Positions 1-5,263 of a DNA stretch of 6,985 bases are shown one piece after another. The DNA lies in contig JAIEDJ010000249.1 in assembly GCA_029068025.1 (NCBI GenBank), positions 1-6,985 on the forward strand. Direction: 5' to 3'. The position numbers were made by a program, and so were the translations under genes. The notes beneath the pieces are model-generated. The model had not been told where the DNA came from and ran no database searches. It was given only the letters and a program-made list of their open reading frames with translations. The first letter of the stretch is position 1. The number at the start of each line of letters is the position of its first letter. Source of the stretch: Oscillospiraceae bacterium. Its GTDB lineage: Bacteria; Bacillota; Clostridia; Oscillospirales; Ruminococcaceae.

Positions 1-1
1 G

Positions 2-169
2 TTCTCAATTGACGGCTAAGCGTAACGGAAAGCAACATCGCACAGGAGCGTAGGCGGGGAAAGTGCTATAACCTGCTCAAACTTTATGTGGTTTGTGGTG
101 TGGTGTTGCTTTAGGCGCAGCGAAGTGAAGCGTGAGCGTTTTGCGAAGCATAATGCGGCCAATTGAGAA
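2..169. repeat. Inverted-repeat element A (imperfect palindrome)
   Basis: The ends, 2-11 (TTCTCAATTG) and 160-169 (CAATTGAGAA), are perfect 10-bp inverted repeats, and the left arm may continue beyond the window. Inside, 29-37 (AAAGCAACA) pairs perfectly with 104-112. As RNA this stem extends to 15 pairs (29-43 with 98-112) using two G-U pairs. A weaker inner stem joins GAGC (46-49) to GCTC (75-78). The right part holds CGAAGTGAAGCG (121-132), GAGCGTTTTGCG (134-145) and GCATAATGCG (148-157), all of which recur in element B near 3650-3730. I see no coding frame. It could be a miniature inverted-repeat element, a structured intergenic repeat or a transcribed structured RNA; the sequence does not decide. 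Confidence 0.6.
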
Positions 170-189
170 TTTTGAAATTCTTTTAAATC
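170..189 (+). repeat. Shared right flank of the inverted-repeat elements (copy 1)
   Basis: This 20-nt AT-rich tract follows the right end of element A. It recurs at 3745-3765 at the right end of element B with a single one-base indel. Around it, GAATTT (167-172) and AAATTC (175-180) form a small hairpin followed by TTTT, so on the plus strand it could also work as a weak terminator. Confidence 0.6.
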
Positions 190-217
190 AACAGCCCCTC
201 GTCAACATTTCAAAACC
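187..217 (+). repeat. 31-bp direct repeat, copy 1
   Basis: This stretch is identical over 31 bp to 3510-3540 on the same strand. It begins ATCAACAGCCCC and ends TTTCAAAACC. In this copy it directly follows the flank of element A; in the second copy it lies about 87 bp to the left of element B. Confidence 0.85.
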
Positions 218-254
218 AGCCAAGATCAACATTTCAAAACTAGTCAAAATCATC
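202..254 (+). repeat. Degenerate 24-bp tandem repeat
   Basis: TCAACATTTCAAAAC occurs at 202-216 and again at 226-240, a period of 24. The linking unit AGCCAAGATCAACA (218-231) has a diverged next copy at 242-254 (AGTCAAAATCATC). The same 14-mer recurs as AGCCGAGATCAACA (3503-3516) and AGCTAAGATCAACA (3598-3611), which links this tract to the 3487-3611 repeats. Confidence 0.6.
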
Positions 255-364
255 TTAACATACCAACAATATACATTATATTGAAAAAATACACGAGAAT
301 TGTAAATGATTTTAGTGAATTATCACAAAAAATGATAATAAGGCACTTTTTTTCAAATATGTAC

Positions 365-393
365 TTTAAAAATTTCAAAAAGTATGCTATAAT
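365..393 (+). promoter_or_regulatory. Sigma-A type promoter for the murA operon
   Basis: The -10 hexamer TATAAT at 388-393 is a perfect consensus match and is preceded by TGC (385-387), giving an extended -10. The -35 candidate TTTAAA (365-370) matches 4 of 6 consensus bases with a 17-bp spacer. Transcription would start near 400, leaving a leader of about 107 nt before the murA start. The region 255-364 is AT-rich and I see nothing else in it. Confidence 0.7.
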
Positions 394-399
394 ATAAAA

Positions 400-413
400 G
401 TGCGAGTATGCAC
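400..413 (+). promoter_or_regulatory. GTGC-N6-GCAC dyad at the predicted murA transcription start
   Basis: A short perfect dyad (400-403 with 410-413) begins at about the first transcribed base. It could be a small operator or a 5'-end hairpin that stabilises the mRNA. It is short enough to be chance. Confidence 0.25.
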
Positions 414-474
414 ATTATATGTTTTATGATGTTTATCATTAAGTTGTTGATATATACATATATAAATAATTCAA

Positions 475-499
475 TGTCCCGATAGGGGACAGGGGGAAG
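475..499 (+). promoter_or_regulatory. murA ribosome binding site with adjoining 6-bp hairpin
   Basis: TGTCCC (475-480) can pair with GGGACA (486-491) around a 5-nt loop. The stem ends where the purine-rich Shine-Dalgarno stretch AGGGGGAAG (491-499) begins, so the last stem base is also the first base of the ribosome site. The TTG start follows at 507. The placement supports that start and suggests translation of murA could be modulated by leader folding. Confidence 0.5.
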
Positions 500-506
500 T
501 GTTTAT

Positions 507-1802
507 TTGGAAAAGTATGTTATTACCGGCGGCGGAAAGCTTTCCGGTGAGGTTGTTGTCAGCGGCGCAAAAAATGCGGTTGTAGCAATACTCCCGGCTA
601 CTATCCTTTCCGATGAGCCTTGCATTATTGAAAATATACCGAATATCAGCGATGTTACTATCGCTTTACAGATCATGTCCGAAATGGGCGCGAAGATCCG
701 TATGCTGAATAAGACGGCCGTTGAGATCGATACCCGTCCTCTTCAGAATATGCCGATCCCTTATGAAAAGGCTAAGCTCATGCGCGCCACTACCTATTTC
801 CTCGGCACGCTGTTGGGAAGATTTCACTCGGCGCACGTTTCCATGCCGGGCGGCTGCAATCTCGGCGACCGTCCAATTGATCAGCACCTGAAATGCTTTT
901 CGGCATTGGGTGCGGAATGTGAGCTGGACGGAGGTATGATCAACCTTCGTGCAGACAAGCTGATCGGAAATCAGATCTTCTTTGATAAGAATTCCGTTGG
1001 CGCTACCATAAACGGTATAATGGCGGCTGTCAAGGCGGAGGGTCTTACCATAATTGAAAACGCCGCGAAGGAGCCGCACGTTGTGGATCTGGCAAACTGC
1101 CTTAACTCCATGGGCGCGGATATCATAGGTGCGGGCACCGACGTTATCAAAATACGCGGAGTCCGGGAGCTGCACGGAACAACCTACAGCGTTATCCCCG
1201 ATCAGATCGAGGCGGGGACGTTTATGGCGGCAGCAGCGGCCACACGCAGCAATATCCTTATAAAGAACGTTATTCCGAAGCACCTGGAGCCTATCACAAA
1301 CAAGCTGCTTAAGATCGGCGTTCAGGTGGAGCAGTATGACGACGCGGTGCGCGTTATCGGCGGCGATAATTATGTAGGAACCACGATCAAGACTCAGCCG
1401 CACCCGGGATTTCCGACGGATATGCAGCCGCAGATGTCGGCGGTACTTACCTGTGCCAAGGGCGCTTCTATGGTGACGGAGAGCATTTTCGACAACCGCT
1501 TCCGCTATGTGGATGAGCTGCGCAGAATGGGCGCGAATATCTCCGTTGAGGGCAGAGTTGCCGTTATAGAGGGAGTGGAGCGTCTGAAATGCGCTCCCGT
1601 TAAGGCTACCGATCTCAGAGCGGGCGCGGCGCTGATCATCGCGGCGCTTTCCGCGGAGGGAACGTCGGAGATCTACGATATTTTCCATGTAGAGCGCGGT
1701 TATGAGAATATGGAAGTAAAGCTTCGTTCGCTGGGCGCGGATATCGTCAAGGTCGACGAGCCCGATCCCGCAAATGAGACTTCTCAAAAGAAAGCAATAT
1801 AA
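507..1802 (+). CDS. murA: UDP-N-acetylglucosamine 1-carboxyvinyltransferase (MurA)
   Basis: Cytoplasmic enzyme that transfers enolpyruvate from phosphoenolpyruvate to UDP-GlcNAc, the first committed step of peptidoglycan synthesis. At 431 aa it has the usual family length. The N-terminal SGAKNAV carries the Lys22-Asn23 pair that contacts the substrate. The mobile catalytic loop MPGGCNLGDRP carries the active-site cysteine (Cys117 here, Cys115 in E. coli), so the enzyme should be fosfomycin-sensitive. FPTDMQPQ holds the catalytic aspartate (Asp305). DLRAGAAL (369-376) and HVERGYE (394-400) complete the core. The start is TTG at 507: MEKYVITGGG is the normal N-terminus and a purine-rich ribosome site lies 7-15 bases upstream. 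It is first in the operon; walJ follows after 36 bp. Clostridia often carry two MurA paralogues, and I cannot tell which this is. Confidence 0.97.
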   Translation: MEKYVITGGGKLSGEVVVSGAKNAVVAILPATILSDEPCIIENIPNISDVTIALQIMSEMGAKIRMLNKTAVEIDTRPLQNMPIPYEKAKLMRATTYFLGTLLGRFHSAHVSMPGGCNLGDRPIDQHLKCFSALGAECELDGGMINLRADKLIGNQIFFDKNSVGATINGIMAAVKAEGLTIIENAAKEPHVVDLANCLNSMGADIIGAGTDVIKIRGVRELHGTTYSVIPDQIEAGTFMAAAAATRSNILIKNVIPKHLEPITNKLLKIGVQVEQYDDAVRVIGGDNYVGTTIKTQPHPGFPTDMQPQMSAVLTCAKGASMVTESIFDNRFRYVDELRRMGANISVEGRVAVIEGVERLKCAPVKATDLRAGAALIIAALSAEGTSEIYDIFHVERGYENMEVKLRSLGADIVKVDEPDPANETSQKKAI

Positions 1803-1838
1803 AGGCACATCGGAGTGTTGCCTTAACAAGGAGTTAAA

Positions 1839-2627
1839 ATGGCTAGGATTTATCCTATTTGTTCATCAAGTACGGGCAATTCTACGTTTATCGGAACCCG
1901 CGGTCACGGAATTCTTGTGGACGCGGGTTGTTCTTTTCGTGCGCTGAAGCTGGCGCTGGAGCTTATTGATACGGAGCTTTCGGGGATCGAGGCTGTTTTT
2001 GTGACGCACGAGCATACCGATCATATCAAGGCACTAGAGCAGATAGTCAAGCATACTAAGATTCCGATATTTGCGACAGTGAAGACCGCCGAGGCGCTGA
2101 AAACGGCAGCAAAGATCCCGCAGGATACGCCCGTTTACGACTCGCGCGGCGGCTACAGGAGCGCGGCGTTTGAGGTGAGCTGCTTTAAGACCTCGCACGA
2201 CGCGGCGGACAGCGTGGGTTACAGAGTACGCTTCGGAAATGAGACGTTCGGCGTGTGTACCGATACGGGGATCGTCACTCCCGAGAGCGCAAAGGCGCTG
2301 CGCGGCTGCCGCACTGTGCTGCTGGAGAGCAATCACGACGTTGAAATGCTGCGGAGGAATCCCAACTACCACGCGGATCTCAAGCGGCGGATACTCAGTG
2401 ACTTCGGACACCTTTCAAACGACGCGTGCGCGGAATTCGCGGAGAAGCTGATCCGCGGCGGAACGCGCAATCTGATTCTCGGGCATTTGTCGCAGGAAAA
2501 CAATTCTCCGGAGACCGCGGCGGGGTGTACAAGGCGTTTTCTTGAAAACAAAGGTATAATTGAGGAGCGCGACTATACATTAAACGTTGCCCCTGTAACT
2601 ACAATGGGGGAGTATATAGCCGTGTGA
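1839..2627 (+). CDS. walJ: MBL-fold metallo-hydrolase, WalJ/YycJ-type exonuclease
   Basis: A 262-aa metallo-beta-lactamase-fold protein, matching the length of Bacillus YycJ/WalJ (about 264 aa). Metal ligands are visible throughout: Asp28 in LVDAG, the core motif HEHTDH (57-62), His120-Asp121 in TSHDA, Asp142 in CTDTG, the family-typical LLESNHD (161-167), GHLSN (190-194) and His216 in LGHLSQENN. The N-terminal SSSTGNST (9-16) is also typical of the YycJ group. The Bacillus relatives are described as 5'-3' DNA exonucleases linked to the WalRK cell-wall regulon. Here the gene follows murA by 36 bp with AAGGAG (1829-1834) before the ATG, so it is probably co-transcribed. A short AAGGCA/TGCCTT hairpin (1802-1807 and 1819-1824) sits in the gap. 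The fold is certain; the exonuclease role is inferred from the family. Confidence 0.88.
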   Translation: MARIYPICSSSTGNSTFIGTRGHGILVDAGCSFRALKLALELIDTELSGIEAVFVTHEHTDHIKALEQIVKHTKIPIFATVKTAEALKTAAKIPQDTPVYDSRGGYRSAAFEVSCFKTSHDAADSVGYRVRFGNETFGVCTDTGIVTPESAKALRGCRTVLLESNHDVEMLRRNPNYHADLKRRILSDFGHLSNDACAEFAEKLIRGGTRNLILGHLSQENNSPETAAGCTRRFLENKGIIEERDYTLNVAPVTTMGEYIAV

Positions 2628-2651
2628 CGGCGTATGACAAGGAGTAAAGCC

Positions 2652-3407
2652 ATGCAAGGTTCAAGAAGATCTGCTATAACCGTATTGAAATTTGTTTTTC
2701 TGGCGCTGTATTTTCTGATACTCACCGCCGAGCGTGTGATCAGTCTGGTAATTTGCTTTACAAACGATCTTTCAAAGCACGACAGTCTTGATTATTATAT
2801 GATAGCGCTGACGGTGCTGGGGATATTCGGAGCGTATATATACGGCGCGATAAAATTCACCGATGCGCTCAAGCACTCAGATGGCGATGAGAGCGAACGG
2901 CGCGGCAGCGTGTTCGGCGATCTGGCGGTCGCCGCGGGGATCCTGCTGCTTGGCGGAATGGTGCACACAGACGGTTCGATCCCGGTAATGCAGTTTGTGT
3001 CGTATGGAATGATACTGATCTCAATGGCGCTGCATACGGTTCAGAATGTAAAAAATACGGGCAGTGCCGCGCGGAGCTGGATCTCTTTTTCGTATACGGT
3101 AGCGTATTCGATGGCGATACCAGTCGTGTATCACACGAAGATAGAGCTTGCGAACGTTTTTGTTCCGCTGGAGATAATCGTTTCGGCGGGAATGGTGATA
3201 ATGTTTACGGGAATGCTGCGCAGGTTCTACAACGAAAACGGAGAAAACAAATTCTTCCCGGTCTGGTTTTTGTTCGCGCTGATAGGTGACGCGGCGGTGC
3301 TGGCGCTGCGGTGGCAGGAGGAGATCAACTTCTTTGTGCTGATATTTATTTCGGTGACAACACTGCTGTGGCTGATCGGGAGCATTTTGAAAATGGAAAG
3401 AAAATAA
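2652..3407 (+). CDS. Polytopic membrane protein of unknown function (about 8 TM)
   Basis: I do not recognise this 251-aa protein. Hydrophobic stretches at about residues 12-36, 48-68, 90-106, 112-132, 144-160, 168-189, 201-220 and 227-246 suggest eight membrane helices. A charged cytoplasmic-looking loop (KHSDGDESERR, 74-84) lies after the second and a polar loop (NENGENK, 194-200) before the seventh. There is no cleavable signal peptide and I see no catalytic motif. I place the start at ATG 2652 because AAGGAG (2639-2644) lies seven bases before it; an upstream in-frame ATG at 2634 has no ribosome site and would add six residues. The gene follows walJ closely and ends just before a terminator, so it is the last gene of the murA operon and may serve the cell envelope. 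The size and helix number recall YhhN/TMEM86-type proteins, but I cannot support that assignment. Confidence 0.85.
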   Translation: MQGSRRSAITVLKFVFLALYFLILTAERVISLVICFTNDLSKHDSLDYYMIALTVLGIFGAYIYGAIKFTDALKHSDGDESERRGSVFGDLAVAAGILLLGGMVHTDGSIPVMQFVSYGMILISMALHTVQNVKNTGSAARSWISFSYTVAYSMAIPVVYHTKIELANVFVPLEIIVSAGMVIMFTGMLRRFYNENGENKFFPVWFLFALIGDAAVLALRWQEEINFFVLIFISVTTLLWLIGSILKMERK

Positions 3408-3414
3408 ATTAATC

Positions 3415-3443
3415 AACGCCGGCTTGCAGTAAGCCGGCGTTTT
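3415..3443 (+). terminator. Intrinsic terminator of the murA operon
   Basis: A perfect 11-bp stem (AACGCCGGCTT, 3415-3425, with 3431-3441) encloses the 5-nt loop GCAGT and runs into TTTT (3440-3443). It begins 8 bases after the stop of the membrane-protein gene. The stem is nearly symmetrical (AA at the left end), but no minus-strand gene ends here, so it serves the plus strand. Confidence 0.92.
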
Positions 3444-3486
3444 AGTCTGTAAAAAAATATCTTAGCAAAGAACTATATACCAAACT

Positions 3487-3611
3487 CGATCACAAGCGCC
3501 CAAGCCGAGATCAACAGCCCCTCGTCAACATTTCAAAACCCGATCGAAAAAGCGCTCAAGACAAGATACACAAACCAAAAGCGATCACAAGTATCTAAGC
3601 TAAGATCAACA
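3487..3611 (+). repeat. Degenerate 30-bp direct repeat pair, 95-bp period
   Basis: Positions 3487-3516 and 3582-3611 share 24 of 30 bases, beginning CGATCACAAG and ending AGATCAACA. All six differences are transitions. The bases before each copy are also similar (ACCAAACT and ACCAAAAG), hinting at a longer ancestral unit. The end of the unit is the same 14-mer family seen at 218-231. Confidence 0.6.
3510..3540 (+). repeat. 31-bp direct repeat, copy 2
   Basis: Identical to 187-217 on the same strand, about 3.3 kb away, on the other side of the murA operon. The sequence beyond it on both sides differs from copy 1 except for the short 14-mer family. Confidence 0.85.
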
Positions 3612-3626
3612 ATTTAAACGCGCAGG

Positions 3627-3757
3627 AGAAATTTCAAAAAGCAGTCCCGCTCGGTGCAGCGGAACGAAGTGAAGCGGACGCATTATGCACGCATTATGCG
3701 CTGCGCGCAAAAAGCTGCGCAAAACGCTCGAGTGGGACTGGTTATTTTGAAATTTCT
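3627..3757. repeat. Inverted-repeat element B, possible terminator of the DUF11 gene
   Basis: The outer arms are perfect 13-bp inverted repeats (3627-3639 AGAAATTTCAAAA with 3745-3757). Next inside, CAGTCCCGCTCG (3642-3653) pairs with CGAGTGGGACTG (3729-3740) with one G-U. A third stem joins GCAGCG (3656-3661) and CGCTGC (3699-3704). It contains ACGCATTATGC twice in tandem (3678-3688, 3689-3699) and a near-tandem GCTGCGC...AAAA pair (3700-3724). Read on the minus strand, the second stem is followed by CTTTTTG just downstream of the DUF11 stop, so it could act as that gene's terminator. It shares several 10-12-mers with element A. I see no gene in the whole 3444-3758 interval. Confidence 0.65.
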
Positions 3758-3765
3758 TTTAAATC
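3745..3765 (+). repeat. Shared right flank of the inverted-repeat elements (copy 2)
   Basis: Matches 170-189 apart from one extra T. On the minus strand this tract contains the last in-frame bases and the TAA stop (3759-3761) of the DUF11 gene, so the repeat family supplies the end of that reading frame. Confidence 0.6.
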
Positions 3766-4610
3766 GTACCCGTTACTTTGAGCACGGTAACACCGGGCAT
3801 TGTTGTCCATACGCCGTTTTCATCGGATGTAAAGGCGGCCGCGGGAACAGTGATCCTGCCCGCTTCGGTCTGGAACAGACCCGTTGCAGTGTCGTAGGTG
3901 TAGTCGGTGCCTTCGGTGAGCGTTCTGCCGTCAAGCGTTACGGTGATGTTCCTCAGCACGGGGTCAAACGTGTCGGTAACAGCCGCGTTTGCGTCAGCCA
4001 ATACGGGAGCGGCGCCGTTGTTGCGGATAACGAAGGTATAAGTGATCTCGCTGTTTTCCGTTACGGTCTCGGGCGAGAGCGTCTTGGTGATGGAGAGGTC
4101 GGGCTCGTTCGCGTGATCGATAGTCGCGCTTGCTTCGATGTCGTTCGGGAGCGTCGGACCGCTTACGGTAACGGTGTTCGTGATCGAGGCGCCGTCTCCG
4201 AGCGGAGCGTATTCATTGGGATACGCCTTGTAGATGATCAGGGCGTTTCCGTTCGCGGGGACGCTTATTCCGCTTACGGTAAGCGGAGACGTTGCGGTCA
4301 CGGTCGGTGCAGGCTGCAGAGCGCCGTTTACATAATACCTTACGGAATCGGCCTCATAATCGAGCGGGGTGAGTGTTCCCGAGGGATGTGTGTACTCGCC
4401 GAGGTTGTCGGTCACGGTAAGTCCCGTGTAGGGGTTCGCGCCCGAATTTACGATGCTTACAAGATAAGTGTTGGGTGTGTTTACATCATAGCTGTCCTCA
4501 AGGACGGTCTTTGTCGCGGAAAGTACTTCCGCGATCTCGCCGCTGACAACGTTGGAATCCGTGCTTCCGTTGTTGTAGGTGAGGGTCGCCTTATTATAAA
4601 ATGTCGCCAT
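3759..4610 (-). CDS. DUF11 repeat protein without a secretion signal
   Basis: A 283-aa protein made of two beta-sandwich-type DUF11 repeats. Repeat 1 (about 30-125) shows LSATKT, TYLVSIVNSGANP and LTVTDNLG; repeat 2 (about 170-283) shows DLSITKTLSP, YTFVIRNNGAAP and AAVTDTFDP. It has no cysteine and only one tryptophan. DUF11 domains are usually found in large exported surface proteins, but here there is no signal peptide, no membrane helix and no LPXTG sorting motif: the protein starts MATFYNKATL. Small proteins of this kind are known to me from Clostridia, with no established function; a surface, spore-coat or structural role is only a guess. The ATG at 4610 has AAGGAG (4619-4624) eight bases upstream. 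The gene probably forms its own transcription unit, with a promoter at 4661-4689 and element B as its likely terminator. Confidence 0.88.
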   Translation of the reverse strand: MATFYNKATLTYNNGSTDSNVVSGEIAEVLSATKTVLEDSYDVNTPNTYLVSIVNSGANPYTGLTVTDNLGEYTHPSGTLTPLDYEADSVRYYVNGALQPAPTVTATSPLTVSGISVPANGNALIIYKAYPNEYAPLGDGASITNTVTVSGPTLPNDIEASATIDHANEPDLSITKTLSPETVTENSEITYTFVIRNNGAAPVLADANAAVTDTFDPVLRNITVTLDGRTLTEGTDYTYDTATGLFQTEAGRITVPAAAFTSDENGVWTTMPGVTVLKVTGTI

Positions 4611-4633
4611 ATGAAAAACTCCTTATTATAGAT

Positions 4634-4657
4634 TTGGCGGATTTGGTTATTCGCCAA
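4634..4657 (-). promoter_or_regulatory. Inverted repeat TTGGCG-N12-CGCCAA in the DUF11 leader
   Basis: Perfect 6-bp arms at 4634-4639 and 4652-4657 lie between the predicted promoter and the ribosome site of the DUF11 gene. One arm overlaps the predicted transcription start. It could be a repressor operator or an mRNA leader hairpin. Confidence 0.35.
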
Positions 4658-4660
4658 TAT

Positions 4661-4689
4661 ATAATATGAGTTTTTTGGGAAATGGTGAA
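4661..4689 (-). promoter_or_regulatory. Predicted promoter of the DUF11 gene
   Basis: Reading the minus strand, TTCACC (4689-4684, 4 of 6 to the -35 consensus) is followed after 17 bp by TATTAT (4666-4661, 5 of 6 to the -10). It lies in the 95-bp gap between the chromate-transporter stop and the DUF11 start. Confidence 0.4.
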
Positions 4690-4705
4690 AAAGTATAGCT
4701 TATCG

Positions 4706-5263
4706 CTAATATAAGACCGCTCCCAGAACAGCGGAAAAAACGATCAGCGCTATCGGAGACAATTCCTTTTTATGAATAATTTTTCGTAAAATAACGGCGG
4801 CGGTCAGAACAGCGAAAATTATCAATGCAATAATATCAAATTCAAATGAATTTATATCATTAAAAGCAATTGAAAATATCATATATACGCCTGTGGCAAG
4901 TATCACTCCCGCAAGGCAGGGCTTTATGCCGTTCAGCGCGGCTTGAACATATCGGTTTTTCAGCGCGTTTTTCAGAAGAGCGGCTATCAGTAATATGATC
5001 AGAAATGACGGGAGTACAACGCCGATAGTGGAGACAAGCGCTCCCATAAATCCCGCCTGTATATTCCCGATATAGGTCGCCGTATTCACCATGATGGGAC
5101 CGGGAGTCGATTCGCTTACGGCGATCATATTTGTGAACATTTCTTCATCAAGCCAGCCCTTGGAAATAACGGCTTCACGAATCATCGGAATAGCGCCGTA
5201 GGCTCCGCCGAAGGAAAACATTCCGATCTTAATGAATTCCCAGAACAAAGAAAGATATATCAT
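4706..5263 (-). CDS. Chromate transporter family protein, second half-subunit (CHR, ywrA/ywrB type)
   Basis: A 185-aa integral membrane protein of the short-chain CHR (chromate transporter) family, which works as pairs of half-size subunits; full-length ChrA is a fusion of two such halves. The motifs are FSFGGAYGAIP (16-26), SESTPGP (50-56) and GVVLPSF (81-87), followed by hydrophobic helices to the C-terminus. I take ATG at 5263 as the start: it overlaps the upstream stop as ATGA, has GGAG about nine bases upstream, and gives the canonical N-terminus MIYLSLFWEFIKIG. An open frame continues upstream, but it is only the antisense-like shadow of the preceding gene. Together with its partner it should export chromate or a related oxyanion; the actual substrate is not shown. 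The glycine at the third position of the first motif is replaced by alanine (FGGA rather than FGGG). Confidence 0.92.
   Translation of the reverse strand: MIYLSLFWEFIKIGMFSFGGAYGAIPMIREAVISKGWLDEEMFTNMIAVSESTPGPIMVNTATYIGNIQAGFMGALVSTIGVVLPSFLIILLIAALLKNALKNRYVQAALNGIKPCLAGVILATGVYMIFSIAFNDINSFEFDIIALIIFAVLTAAVILRKIIHKKELSPIALIVFSAVLGAVLY

Noticed and set aside
187..254. Short direct repeats as a CRISPR array
   Set aside because: The repeat units are degenerate and AT-rich with a 24-bp period, leaving only 9 bases between copies of the 15-mer; no cas genes are present.
666..1829. 387-aa open frame on the minus strand within murA
   Set aside because: It is antisense to a certain murA with all catalytic motifs, and its Arg/His/Leu-rich product resembles nothing known.
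3654..4631. 325-aa open frame on the plus strand opposite the DUF11 gene
   Set aside because: The minus-strand product has clear DUF11 repeats and a good ribosome site. This frame is a GC-rich shadow full of Arg, Gly and Val with no recognisable motif, and it starts inside element B.
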